From positions 124,001 through 188,000 of the forward strand of contig JAFKKV010000009.1 in NCBI GenBank assembly GCA_017304475.1: DNA of 64,000 bases. Direction: 5' to 3'. This DNA is from Hyphomicrobiales bacterium (GTDB lineage: Bacteria; Pseudomonadota; Alphaproteobacteria; Rhizobiales; Phreatobacteraceae). The notes below the pieces were generated by a model. The model saw nothing but the letters and a program-made list of their open reading frames with translations. It was not told the origin of the DNA and ran no database searches. Position numbers and translations under genes: made by a program. Below are positions 46,126 to 54,531 of this stretch, one piece after another (within the stretch, counting starts at the first letter, position 1; every line of letters begins with the position of its first letter).

Positions 46126-47361
46126 TCACCAGGTCAGGTAGAAGGCCCCGCGGTCGCCGCCGCCGAAGACGAGGGCATTGCCGCTGTCGAGGGCGGCCTT
46201 GACCGCACCGGTCGGCCGCATGTCCCACGAGCCGGTCGTGCCGCCGCCGCCGGCATCGGCGAAATGGACGGTCTGGTAGTTCAGGTTGAGATCGGCGACT
46301 TCGGTGGACTTGCGGAGATTGATGGTGCCGCCATTGAAGGCCGCGCGCAGCGCCTGCGCGTCCGCGGTCCGGCCGCTGTCCTCGAGGCTGATGACCTGGC
46401 CGGCGATCTGCAGGTTCACCGCCTGCTGAAAGCTTTCGTCGTCGCTCGGCACCCGGCCCGGTGTCAGATAGACCTCCTGGCCGGCTTTCATCTCCCGGGC
46501 GAAACCGACCCATTTGTCGATGTCGCCGAAGCCCGATTGCAGCAGCCCGATATTGTCGGCGCGCGCCTGAGCGGCCCAAGTCTCGGCCAGAGGCAGGTTG
46601 CCATATTTGCGCATGATCTCCGCGCCCGGATCGGCGGCGGCCTTGCCGGCAGCGGCCGGCGGAACCGCCCGATTGGCCTGGGCCTTGACGGCTTCCGCCT
46701 GCGCGGCGCGATCGCTGCGCGGATCGGAGGCAATCACATAGTCCATCGCGGCGGAGGACAGCTTGCCCTGTTTCAGGCTGAAGCTGCCCGACAGTTTCTG
46801 GATCGCCATCGAGCGTGTCGCGTAGCGGTCCCAGGCCGCACCTTGCTCATCCTTGTTGCGCGCCGCCTTCTGCTCCTCGTTATAGAGTTCCAGCGCCTTC
46901 TGCGTCGCGCGCAGGGCGTTCAGCGATGCGATCGCCTTGAACTCCTTGGCGGCCTCCGGATTGGCCTCGAAATATTTGGCGATCGCCTTCTTGTAGGGAC
47001 TGTCCGTGGTGATTTGGCCTGACTTGTCGACCTGCAGCGAGATGGCGTCGTCGAGCGGGATCTGCAGGGCGGCGAAGGCCTTGCTCAGCGTGGCCGCGAA
47101 GGCCTCGGTGCGCTTCTGCACCATCGCGTCGAGCGAGGCGGACTGGTCCTGCGTCATCGGCAGGCCGGCTTGCAGCTGCTTGAGCCGCGCCTTCGCCTGA
47201 TCGGACAGAACCACGCTGACGGCGGGTTCGCCGGCGCTTCCGCCGGCCGTGGACGGGTTCGCGCCGGACTTGCCGGCCGGGGCCGCGGGATTGGCGGCCG
47301 AACCGGAGCGTAGCCAGGCCGGAGTGTCACCCGTCGTCGTATTCGCCGCGATCGTACCCAT
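46126..47361 (-). CDS. Large soluble protein of unknown function (411 residues)
   Basis: No family recognised. The N-terminal 50 residues are low-complexity (MGTIAANTTTGDTPAWLRSG, then Ala/Gly/Pro/Ser). A helical region follows (about 52-210, SDQAKARLKQLQ, SLDAMVQKRTEAFAATLSKAFAAL, ALRATQKALELYNEEQKAARNKDEQ), then an Ala-rich linker. The C-terminal third (about 330-411) is rich in Gly and beta-like stretches and ends GGGDRGAFYLTW. No signal peptide, no membrane segment, no Cys. A leader of this kind resembles substrates of flagellar or other signal-less export, which is speculation. A TTAA-N7-TTAA box lies about 100 bp upstream. It and the LuxR gene upstream appear to be inserted between the dnaJ-like gene and fabI. 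Confidence 0.72.
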   Translation of the reverse strand: MGTIAANTTTGDTPAWLRSGSAANPAAPAGKSGANPSTAGGSAGEPAVSVVLSDQAKARLKQLQAGLPMTQDQSASLDAMVQKRTEAFAATLSKAFAALQIPLDDAISLQVDKSGQITTDSPYKKAIAKYFEANPEAAKEFKAIASLNALRATQKALELYNEEQKAARNKDEQGAAWDRYATRSMAIQKLSGSFSLKQGKLSSAAMDYVIASDPRSDRAAQAEAVKAQANRAVPPAAAGKAAADPGAEIMRKYGNLPLAETWAAQARADNIGLLQSGFGDIDKWVGFAREMKAGQEVYLTPGRVPSDDESFQQAVNLQIAGQVISLEDSGRTADAQALRAAFNGGTINLRKSTEVADLNLNYQTVHFADAGGGGTTGSWDMRPTGAVKAALDSGNALVFGGGDRGAFYLTW

Positions 47362-47459
47362 GAGCTGCCCGCTCCTTGCCGAAAACGCCAGCCGCGATCA
47401 TGCCGGACCGCCCGCGATTCCGGCAATCTGGCGAAACGAAATGTTACGGAGGATTTTCC

Positions 47460-47474
47460 TTAACGCTCAGTTAA
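47460..47474 (-). promoter_or_regulatory. CtrA-type binding box TTAA-N7-TTAA
   Basis: TTAACGCTCAGTTAA has two TTAA half-sites exactly 7 bp apart, the arrangement of full CtrA sites in alphaproteobacteria. It overlaps the luxR stop codon and is 99-113 bp upstream of the start of the unknown 411-residue protein on the same strand, a normal place for activation. Confidence 0.5.
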
Positions 47475-48198
47475 TCGCGTCAGGCCCGATCAACTCGAGC
47501 ACCGTGGCCGTGACGGCGCCTTGCTCGACGGTAGCGCAACCCAATTTGCGGCAGGCCGACCTCAGATAGAGCCGGATGGCGCTCGCCGACAGCTTCAGAT
47601 CATGGGCGATTTCGCCCGGCGTCCGGCCCAGCGCGACCTGGCGCAGGCATTGGCGCTCGCGGCGCGACAGCGGACGCATCGCCGGGTCGGCGCGCAGGCC
47701 GGCGATCTCCATGGCCCGGTCGTGCAGATAATGCGCGATGAGATGGAAATCGCTGAGATAGCTGTGCCGCCACCGGTGCCAATGACGATCCGTCTCGTTC
47801 GACGTGACGGTGAACAGCGCGCGCTCGCCGCGCGGCCCGCGGATCGGCGAGGTGAAACCGTGCCGGCCGACGCCATGGCTCTCCGCCTCGGCGAAGAAAT
47901 GCCGCGCGGCCGGCGTCTGGTGATCGACGTTCAGCCAGTCGATCGGCAGGAAACCGGCGCGGCCGGCAATGACCACCGGATCGATCAGGAAATAGTCCTG
48001 CGCGATGTAGCGTTTGACCCAGGCCTCGTCATAGGTGAGCAGCAGCACCGGGTTGGGCCGGTCGACGGCCGGGACATGGGTGGCGTGATAGACGATATGC
48101 GCCAGCCCGCTCGCGTCGCGCCATTCGGCGAGGATCGCCGACAGCTGCGCAAACGTCCTGGCGCGTTCGATTGCGACGATCGCCGGCTCGAACTCCAT
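47467..48198 (-). CDS. LuxR family regulator with autoinducer-binding domain (LuxR solo)
   Basis: A 243-residue quorum-sensing-type regulator. The N-terminal autoinducer-binding domain carries Trp60, Tyr64, Asp73, Pro74 and Trp88, each at a constant +3 offset from TraR Trp57, Tyr61, Asp70, Pro71 and Trp85; Gly114 and Pro118 also fit. The C-terminal GerE-type HTH reads LSRRERQCLRQVALGRTPGE and on to SACRKLGC. The pocket residues argue for binding an acyl-homoserine lactone or close relative. No luxI is within 15 kb on either side, so it is a solo here. The start is ATG at 48198; a much longer open frame upstream is not coding. Confidence 0.88.
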   Translation of the reverse strand: MEFEPAIVAIERARTFAQLSAILAEWRDASGLAHIVYHATHVPAVDRPNPVLLLTYDEAWVKRYIAQDYFLIDPVVIAGRAGFLPIDWLNVDHQTPAARHFFAEAESHGVGRHGFTSPIRGPRGERALFTVTSNETDRHWHRWRHSYLSDFHLIAHYLHDRAMEIAGLRADPAMRPLSRRERQCLRQVALGRTPGEIAHDLKLSASAIRLYLRSACRKLGCATVEQGAVTATVLELIGPDAIN

Positions 48199-48390
48199 GC
48201 GGGCCCCCGCACCGGACTCTATCCGACGAAACGGCGGCCGCAAGCGGTCCGGCGCGGGTCGCGGCTCATGGCCCACCGGCTGCGCTAATTTCAAGCCGAT
48301 GCGCTGGCGCAAAGGGCCGCGCCTTGCACCGCCCCGCTGGCAATGGCATAGCTCCCGGCTCATTTTCTGGAAATGCCGGGCGAGGATCAC

Positions 48391-49200
48391 ATGGCGGGCA
48401 TCATGCAGGGCAAGCGCGGCCTCATTCTCGGGGTGGCGAACAACCGATCTATTGCCTGGGGCATCGCCAAGGCCTGCCGCGCCCAGGGCGCCGAGCTCGC
48501 CTTCACCTATCAGGGCGAAGCGCTGGAGAAGCGGGTCAGGCCGCTGGCGGCCGAACTGGGCGGCCATGTGGTCGGTCATTGCGACGTCACCGACACGGCG
48601 ACGGTGGACGCGGTCTTCGCGGAAACCGAGAGAGTGCTCGGCGGCCTCGACTTCGTGCTGCACGCCATCGCCTTTTCCGACAAGGACGAGCTCACCGGCC
48701 GCTATGTCGACACGACCGAAGGCAATTTCACCAAGTCGCTGCTGATCTCCTGCTATTCGTTCACGGCGATCGCCCAGCGCGCCGAGAAGCTGATGACCAA
48801 TGGCGGCTCGCTGCTGACGCTGACCTATTACGGCGCCGAGAAATGGATGCCGCATTACAATGTCATGGGCGTCGCCAAGGCGGCGCTGGAGGCGAGCGTG
48901 CGCTATCTGGCCGCCGATCTCGGCGAGAAGAACATCCGCGTCAACGCCATCTCGGCCGGCCCGATCAAGACCCTGGCCGCCTCCGGCATCGGCGACTTCC
49001 GCTACATCCTGAAGTGGAACGAGTACAATTCGCCGCTGCGCCGCACCGTCACCATCGACGAGGTCGGCGATGCCGGCATGTATTTCCTGTCGAACCTGTC
49101 GCGCGGCGTCACCGGCGAGATCCACCATGTCGATGCCGGCTATCACGTGGTCGGCATGAAGAATCCGAGCGCGCCCGATATCAGCGTCGCCAAGGACTGA
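48391..49200 (+). CDS. fabI: Enoyl-[acyl-carrier-protein] reductase FabI
   Basis: NADH-dependent last step of each fatty acid elongation cycle. The 269 residues from ATG 48391 (GAGGA 5 nt upstream) show the FabI cofactor motif GLILGVANNRSIAWGIAKA, the Tyr-x6-Lys catalytic pair in HYNVMGVAKAALEAS, and ISAGPIKTLAASGI at the substrate lid. An ATG six codons earlier is possible. It is divergent from the luxR gene. In many Hyphomicrobiales a phosphoglycerate mutase-like gene and aroC follow fabI; here a BMP-type binding protein does. Confidence 0.94.
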   Translation: MAGIMQGKRGLILGVANNRSIAWGIAKACRAQGAELAFTYQGEALEKRVRPLAAELGGHVVGHCDVTDTATVDAVFAETERVLGGLDFVLHAIAFSDKDELTGRYVDTTEGNFTKSLLISCYSFTAIAQRAEKLMTNGGSLLTLTYYGAEKWMPHYNVMGVAKAALEASVRYLAADLGEKNIRVNAISAGPIKTLAASGIGDFRYILKWNEYNSPLRRTVTIDEVGDAGMYFLSNLSRGVTGEIHHVDAGYHVVGMKNPSAPDISVAKD

Positions 49201-49315
49201 CGCCGGCCCCGCGACACCTGATGCGGCCGATGGCGCTTGATCATCCGGCCCGGCCGCGCCACGATCCCGGCCGACGGCCGGGCCGCAACCGGCCGCACCA
49301 GACGGGACAGGACCC

Positions 49316-50401
49316 ATGAAGCTCAGGACACTTCTCGCAGCCGCCGTCGCCGCGGTCGGCGTCACCGTCGGCCTTGCCGCGGCTTACGCCCAGGACAAGC
49401 TCAAGATCGGCTTCGTCTATGTCGGTCCGGTCGGCGACCATGGCTGGACCTACCAGCACGACGTCGCCCGCCGCCAGCTCGAACAGACCTATGGCAACCG
49501 GATCGAGACGACTTTCGTCGAAAAGGTTGCCGAGGGACCGGATGCCGAGCGGGTCATCGAACAGCTCGCCCGCACCGGCCACCGGCTCATCTTCACCACG
49601 TCCTTCGGCTTCATGGACCCGACCGCCCGGGTCGCCCAGCGCCATCCCAATGTGCGGTTCGAGCATGCCACCGGCTTCAAGCGCTCGGCCAATCTCGCCA
49701 CCTATGCCGGCCGGTTCTACGAGGGCCGCTACATTCTCGGCCAGATCGCCGCGCGCATGTCGAAGACCGGCACGGTCGGCTATATCGGCTCCTTCGCCAT
49801 TCCCGAAGTGGTCTCCGGCATCAATGCCTTCATGCTCGGCGCCCAGTCGGTGCGGCCCGACCTGAAGATCAAGATCGTCTGGGTCAATTCCTGGTACGAT
49901 CCGGGCAAGGAAGCCGATGCCGCCAAGGCGCTGGCCGACCAGGGCGCCGACATCATTTCGCAGCACACCGATTCGCCCGCCGCGATCCAGATCGCCGAGC
50001 AGCGCGGCATCTTCGCCTTCGGCCAGGATTCCGACATGATCCGCTTCGGCCCCAAGGCGCAGCTGACCTCGATCGTCAATGACTGGGTGCCCTATTACAC
50101 CGCCCGCGTGAAGGCGATGCTCGACGGCACCTGGACCTCGGGCGACGTCTGGGGCGGACTGAATACCGGCCTCGTGCACATGGCGCCCTATACCAACATG
50201 CCGGCCGAGGTGAAGGCGCAGGCGGAAGCCACCGAAGCCGCGATCAAGGCCGGCACGCTGCATCCGTTCCGCTGCCCGGTGGTCCGGGCCGACGGCCAGA
50301 CGGTCGAATGCAAGGGCAATGGCGTGCTGTCGGACGAACAGATCCTCGGCATGAATTTCTACGTCCGCGGCATCGACGAGCGGATGCCCGCCGCCAACTG
50401 A
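49316..50401 (+). CDS. BMP family (Med/PnrA-like) substrate-binding protein, no partner genes
   Basis: Periplasmic binding protein of 361 residues with a signal peptide (1-26, ending AAAYAQ). The BMP/PnrA fold is recognised from LKIGFVYVGPVGDHGWTYQHDVARRQLEQTYG, FTTSFGFMDP, GYIGSFAIPEVVSGINAF, WVNSWYDPGKEADAAKAL and QHTDSPAAIQIAEQRG. Most relatives feed nucleosides or other purine derivatives to a bmpA-nupABC-type ABC importer. Neither permeases nor ATPases are adjacent, so it is either an orphan receptor or uses a transporter encoded elsewhere. The start is ATG at 49316. Confidence 0.88.
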   Translation: MKLRTLLAAAVAAVGVTVGLAAAYAQDKLKIGFVYVGPVGDHGWTYQHDVARRQLEQTYGNRIETTFVEKVAEGPDAERVIEQLARTGHRLIFTTSFGFMDPTARVAQRHPNVRFEHATGFKRSANLATYAGRFYEGRYILGQIAARMSKTGTVGYIGSFAIPEVVSGINAFMLGAQSVRPDLKIKIVWVNSWYDPGKEADAAKALADQGADIISQHTDSPAAIQIAEQRGIFAFGQDSDMIRFGPKAQLTSIVNDWVPYYTARVKAMLDGTWTSGDVWGGLNTGLVHMAPYTNMPAEVKAQAEATEAAIKAGTLHPFRCPVVRADGQTVECKGNGVLSDEQILGMNFYVRGIDERMPAAN

Positions 50402-50558
50402 GCCGGGCGCGCCGATACGGGGTCGCGGCGGCGGACCGCCGCGACCGCGCATGGCCATGGCCGCTTCGAGAAATCCGGGCTAAGACCACCGGGCCGCGTT
50501 GGCGGCATCCCTTGTTCCGCCGCCGCGCCACCGCGCCGCGGATGTCGTGATTCAGGCC

Positions 50559-51686
50559 GTGACCGCAACGCCCATCCTTTCCGGCTTTCGCCGCATCGTC
50601 GTGAAGATCGGCTCATCGCTCCTGGTCGACGGGGCGAGGGGCGAGTTGAAGCGCGCCTGGCTGGAGACGCTCGCCGCCGACGTCGCCCGCCATGCCGCGC
50701 GCGGCGCCGACATGCTGATCGTCTCGTCGGGCTCGATCGCGCTCGGACGCACCATCCTGAAACTGCCGAAAGGGCCGCTCGAGCTGGAGCAGAGCCAGGC
50801 GGCCGCTTCCGTCGGCCAGATCGCGCTGGCGCGGGCCTGGTCGGAGGTGCTCGGCGCCCATGCGATCATCGCCGGCCAGATCCTGCTGACCCTGCACGAT
50901 ACCGAGGAGCGCCGCCGCTACCTCAACGCCCGCAATACCATTCAGACCCTGCTCGGCTTCAAGGCCGTGCCGGTGGTCAACGAAAACGACACGGTGGCAA
51001 CCGACGAGATCCGCTACGGCGACAATGACCGGCTCGCCGCCCGCGTCGCCACCATGATCGGCGCCGATTGCCTGGTGCTGCTCTCCGATATCGACGGGCT
51101 CTACACCGCCCCGCCGCATCTCGACCCCAAGGCGACCCTGATCCCGGTCGTGCCGCGCATCACGCCCGAGATCGAAAGCGTGGCGGGGGGAGCGGCCTCG
51201 GAGCTGTCGCGCGGCGGCATGACGACCAAGGTCGAGGCCGGCAAGATCGCCACCACCGCCGGCACGACCATGGTGATCGCCTCTGGCAAACACGACAATC
51301 CGCTCGGGCGGATCGAAGCCGGCGGCCCCTGCACCTGGTTCCTGACGCCGACCCAGCCGATCACCAGCCGCAAGAAATGGATCGCCGGCTCGCTCGAGCC
51401 GCGCGGCGTGCTGTGGCTCGATGCCGGCGCGGTGGAGGCGCTGCGGGCGGGAAAAAGCCTGTTGCCGGCCGGCGTGCGCAAGGTCGAGGGGACTTTCGAG
51501 CGCGGCGACGCGGTGGTCATCCGCGGCGCCGACGGGGTCGAGATCGGCCGCGGCCTGGTCGCCTTCGACGGCATCGAGGCGGCCCAGATCATCGGCCGCA
51601 ACTCGCAGGCGATCGAGGCGATCCTCGGCTATAAGGGCCGTGCCGCCATGGTGCACCGGGACGACCTGGTGCTCGGTGCCGAATAG
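50559..51686 (+). CDS. proB: Glutamate 5-kinase
   Basis: First step of proline synthesis, phosphorylating glutamate at the gamma carboxyl. The amino-acid kinase domain (about 1-255) shows [49 protein letters not shown] and [20 protein letters not shown] domain fills the C-terminus (about 275-365, [27 protein letters not shown]), as in Escherichia coli ProB. The start is uncertain: GTG at 50559 gives 375 residues, close to family length, while GTG at 50547 and TTG at 50499 are in frame. proA and obgE, frequent neighbours, are absent. Confidence 0.92.
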   Translation: MTATPILSGFRRIVVKIGSSLLVDGARGELKRAWLETLAADVARHAARGADMLIVSSGSIALGRTILKLPKGPLELEQSQAAASVGQIALARAWSEVLGAHAIIAGQILLTLHDTEERRRYLNARNTIQTLLGFKAVPVVNENDTVATDEIRYGDNDRLAARVATMIGADCLVLLSDIDGLYTAPPHLDPKATLIPVVPRITPEIESVAGGAASELSRGGMTTKVEAGKIATTAGTTMVIASGKHDNPLGRIEAGGPCTWFLTPTQPITSRKKWIAGSLEPRGVLWLDAGAVEALRAGKSLLPAGVRKVEGTFERGDAVVIRGADGVEIGRGLVAFDGIEAAQIIGRNSQAIEAILGYKGRAAMVHRDDLVLGAE

Positions 51687-51833
51687 GCGGAGCCCGGAGC
51701 CACGGCCATCCGCCGCTCGGTGGGATTGACCACCGGCCCGGACGACAGGCACCCTACCCGGCGGTAGACTTTTTCAGGAATGGTTTTGTCGTCGTCCCTC
51801 TCGATGCGGCCGGCGCATGCGAGGACAGGAACG

Positions 51834-52595
51834 ATGGACGCAAAAGGTATGGCCGCGATCGTTACGGGCGGCGCTTCGGGCCTGGGCGGCGCCACCGCCG
51901 CGCGGCTGGCCAAGGCCGGCGCCAAGGTAACGATCTTCGACCTGAACGAGGCCCTCGGCCTCGACAAGGCACGCGAGATCGGCGGCCATTTCGTCAAGGT
52001 CAACGTGGTCGACGAGGCCGCCGTCGAGGCAGGCCTCGCCGAGGCCGAGGGGCTGCACGGCAAGGCGCGCATCCTGGTCAATTGCGCCGGCATCGGGCCG
52101 CCGGCCAAGGTCATCAACCGCGACGGCTCGGCGCTGCCGCTCGGCGATTTCACCAAGATCGTCACGATCAACCTGTCCGGCACGTTCAACGTGCTGTCCA
52201 AGTTCGCCGCGCGCCTGGCGACCGCCGAGCCGGTGGGCGAGGAACGCGGCGTGATCGTCAACACAGCGAGCGTGGCGGCCTTCGACGGCCAGATCGGCCA
52301 GGCCGCCTATGCCGCCTCCAAGGGCGGGATCGTCGGCATGACGCTGCCGATCGCACGGGAACTGGCCCGCTACGGCATTCGCGTGGTCACCATCGCCCCC
52401 GGCCTGTTCCTCACGCCGCTGCTGGCGTCCCTGCCGCCGGAGGCGCAGGATTCGCTCGGCCGGCAGGTGCCGTTCCCGGCACGCCTCGGCCATCCCGACG
52501 AATATGCCCAGATGGTCGAATCGATCGTTACCAATCCGATGCTGAACGGCGAGACCATCCGCCTCGACGGCGCCATCCGCATGGCGCCGAAATAA
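51834..52595 (+). CDS. SDR family dehydrogenase, 3-hydroxyacyl-CoA dehydrogenase type II-like
   Basis: Short-chain dehydrogenase of 253 residues that resembles the HSD17B10/3-hydroxy-2-methylbutyryl-CoA dehydrogenase branch. Features are MAAIVTGGASGLGGATAARLA, LVNCAGIGPPAKVINRDGSALPLGDF (the long insert typical of this branch), NTASVAAFDGQIGQAAYAASKGGI with the catalytic Ser, Tyr and Lys, and TIAPGLFLTPLL. Such enzymes oxidise branched or short 3-hydroxyacyl-CoA in isoleucine or fatty acid breakdown. The start is ATG at 51834 with AGGACAGGAACG upstream. Stands alone. Confidence 0.9.
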   Translation: MDAKGMAAIVTGGASGLGGATAARLAKAGAKVTIFDLNEALGLDKAREIGGHFVKVNVVDEAAVEAGLAEAEGLHGKARILVNCAGIGPPAKVINRDGSALPLGDFTKIVTINLSGTFNVLSKFAARLATAEPVGEERGVIVNTASVAAFDGQIGQAAYAASKGGIVGMTLPIARELARYGIRVVTIAPGLFLTPLLASLPPEAQDSLGRQVPFPARLGHPDEYAQMVESIVTNPMLNGETIRLDGAIRMAPK

Positions 52596-52680
52596 GCGCT
52601 GTCGGGAGGGCTGACGCAAGGCGACGCGGCGGGAGGGAGTCCAGCGCCGCGGCTCGGAGGTTCTGACATTGGTGCGCGGA

Positions 52681-52832
52681 AGTCGTGGATATCAGGGCCA
52701 AGCCCGGGCAAGACGATGTGTGAGCCTCTCGCCGTCCTGAGCCACGACGCGCGTTGTGCGACAGTCGATCCGGCGCCACCCTTCGAAGGCACTCCTCGTC
52801 TTGCCCGGGCTTGCCCCTGATATCCACGACTT
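52681..52832. repeat. 152-bp inverted-repeat element with 36-bp arms
   Basis: The left arm (52681-52716) and right arm (52797-52832) are inverted copies differing at one of 36 positions; both contain AAGCCCGGGCAAGACGA on one strand. An 80-bp spacer lies between. The element fills the gap between an SDR gene and the 3' end of rpoN. It resembles palindromic intergenic repeats (REP/BIME- or MITE-like) with CCCGGGC cores that are widespread in Hyphomicrobiales. No transposase frame is present inside. Confidence 0.85.
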
Positions 52833-52875
52833 GCCCCCACCCAATATCAGCTGGTCACAATCCCTAACCGCGGCG

Positions 52876-54405
52876 CTAGCTCGCCATGGCCTGTTTCTCG
52901 CGGCGGCGCTGCACCGAGGATGGGATGCGCAGGGCCTCGCGGTATTTGGCGACGGTGCGGCGGGCGATGTCGATGCCGGATTCGCGCAGCTTGTCCATGA
53001 TGGCGTCGTCGGACAGCACGTCGGCAACGTCTTCCTGGTCGATCATCTGCTTGATGCGGAAGCGCACGGCCTCGGCCGAATGGCTCTCGCCGCCCTCGGA
53101 GCTGGCGATTGCCGAGGTGAAGAAATATTTCATCTCGAAAATGCCGCGGCTGGTGGCGATCGACTTGTTCGAGGTGACGCGCGACACGGTCGATTCGTGC
53201 ATGCTGATGGCGTCGGCAATGGTCTTCAGGTTCAGCGGCCGGAGATATTGCACGCCGAGCGCGAAGAAGGCGTCCTGCTGGCGGACGATTTCGGTCGCGA
53301 CCTTCAGGATGGTGCGGGCGCGCTGGTCGAGCGCGCGGGTCAGCCAGGTCGCCGTCTGCATGGCATCGGCCAGGAAGGTCTTGTCGGTGTCCGACTTCGC
53401 GGTCTTCGAGATGCGCGCGTAATAGGTCTGGTTGACCAGCACCTTGGGCAGCGTCTCGGTGTTGAGCTCGACCAGCCAGCCGCCATCCGGGCCGGCGCGC
53501 ACCATGACATCGGGAACCAGCGCCTGGACCGGCGCGAAACCGAAGGCGAGGCCCGGCTTCGGATTGAGCCGGCGGATCTCGGCGACCATGTCGGCGAGAT
53601 CCTCGTCGTCGATCGCGCAAAGCCGTTTCAGCGCCTGGAAGTCGCGCTTGGCGAGCAGGTCGAGATGGGCGACCAGGACCTGCATCGCCGGGTCGTAGCG
53701 GTTCTTGTCTGTGAGCTGGATCGCCAGGCATTCGGCGAGATTGCGCGCCGCCACCCCTGACGGTTCGAAGCCCTGGATCAGGCCGAGGATCCGCTCCACC
53801 TCGGCAAGCTCGGCGTCCAGGCGGTCGGCGACCTCCTCGGCGGAAATCGTCAGGTAGCCGGCATCATCGACCGAATCGATCAGCATCTGGCCGATCAGCC
53901 GCTCCTGCGGCGTTTCGACCGCCAGCGCCAGCTGGTTCGACAGGTGGTCGGCGAGCGACAGGTCGGCCGAAACGAAGGCCTCGAGATTGTAATCGTCCTC
54001 GTCGCGCCCGCCGGAGCCGACATTCGACCAGGACGAGGTCATCGGGTCGGAGGCCGCGTCGGCGTGTTTGATCTCCGGACCCTTGTCGTCCGGAAAGACA
54101 TTTTCCATGTCGGTGCCGAGCCGCTCCTCGATGGCGGTGCGGCTGCTGTCGAGATTGTCGCCGAGCCAGTCGCCGGCCTGGGCATCGCCGTCGGTCGGCG
54201 CCGCCTGGGGCGGCGCTTCGCCATCGGAGACCGATTCCGCCGCCGGCTCGGCCCGCTCCAGCAGCGGATTCTTCTCAAGTTCGGCCTCGACATAGGCGAC
54301 CAGGTCGAGATTGGACAATTGCAGGAGCTTGATGGCCTGCATGAGCTGGGGCGTCATGACCAGCGACTGGCCGACGCGAAGCTCTAATCGTGCAGACAGG
54401 GCCAT
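52876..54405 (-). CDS. rpoN: RNA polymerase sigma-54 factor
   Basis: Alternative sigma factor for nitrogen and other regulons, needing ATP-dependent activators. The 509 residues show region I (LELRVGQSLVMTPQLMQAIKLLQLSNLDL), an acidic region II (about 60-150), the core-binding domain (DDAGYLTISAEEVADRL, QGFEPSGVAARNLAECL), the HTH (LKTIADAISMHESTVSRVTSNKSI) and the RpoN box ARRTVAKYRE near residue 482. Gene order lptA-lptB-rpoN is typical, but the usual downstream hpf and ptsN are missing; the inverted-repeat element stands there. Confidence 0.96.
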   Translation of the reverse strand: MALSARLELRVGQSLVMTPQLMQAIKLLQLSNLDLVAYVEAELEKNPLLERAEPAAESVSDGEAPPQAAPTDGDAQAGDWLGDNLDSSRTAIEERLGTDMENVFPDDKGPEIKHADAASDPMTSSWSNVGSGGRDEDDYNLEAFVSADLSLADHLSNQLALAVETPQERLIGQMLIDSVDDAGYLTISAEEVADRLDAELAEVERILGLIQGFEPSGVAARNLAECLAIQLTDKNRYDPAMQVLVAHLDLLAKRDFQALKRLCAIDDEDLADMVAEIRRLNPKPGLAFGFAPVQALVPDVMVRAGPDGGWLVELNTETLPKVLVNQTYYARISKTAKSDTDKTFLADAMQTATWLTRALDQRARTILKVATEIVRQQDAFFALGVQYLRPLNLKTIADAISMHESTVSRVTSNKSIATSRGIFEMKYFFTSAIASSEGGESHSAEAVRFRIKQMIDQEDVADVLSDDAIMDKLRESGIDIARRTVAKYREALRIPSSVQRRREKQAMAS

Positions 54406-54441
54406 CGGGATCCTTGGCGCCGCAGGGTTGAACCACCCTGT

Positions 54442-54470
54442 TCAATAGAGCGGGGTGCGGCGGTTAGCAA
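54442..54470 (-). promoter_or_regulatory. Possible sigma-70 promoter for rpoN
   Basis: On the minus strand TTGCTA (54465-54470) and TATTGA (54442-54447) are separated by exactly 17 nt in the 126-bp gap between lptB and rpoN. Matches to consensus are partial, so rpoN may have its own promoter in addition to read-through from lptB. Confidence 0.35.
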
Positions 54471-54531
54471 GGTTCATGCCATGACTTGGATGACCGATCC
54501 GTTAAAGCCATTCCGCAGCGTCAGGCGACGA

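Noticed and set aside
48199-48390. lux-type box in the luxR-fabI gap
   Set aside because: No dyad of the expected length could be seen by eye.
47467-49365. A 632-residue fusion of an unknown domain with the LuxR regulator
   Set aside because: The N-terminal 389 residues are the antisense frame of fabI; the LuxR domain is complete from ATG 48198.
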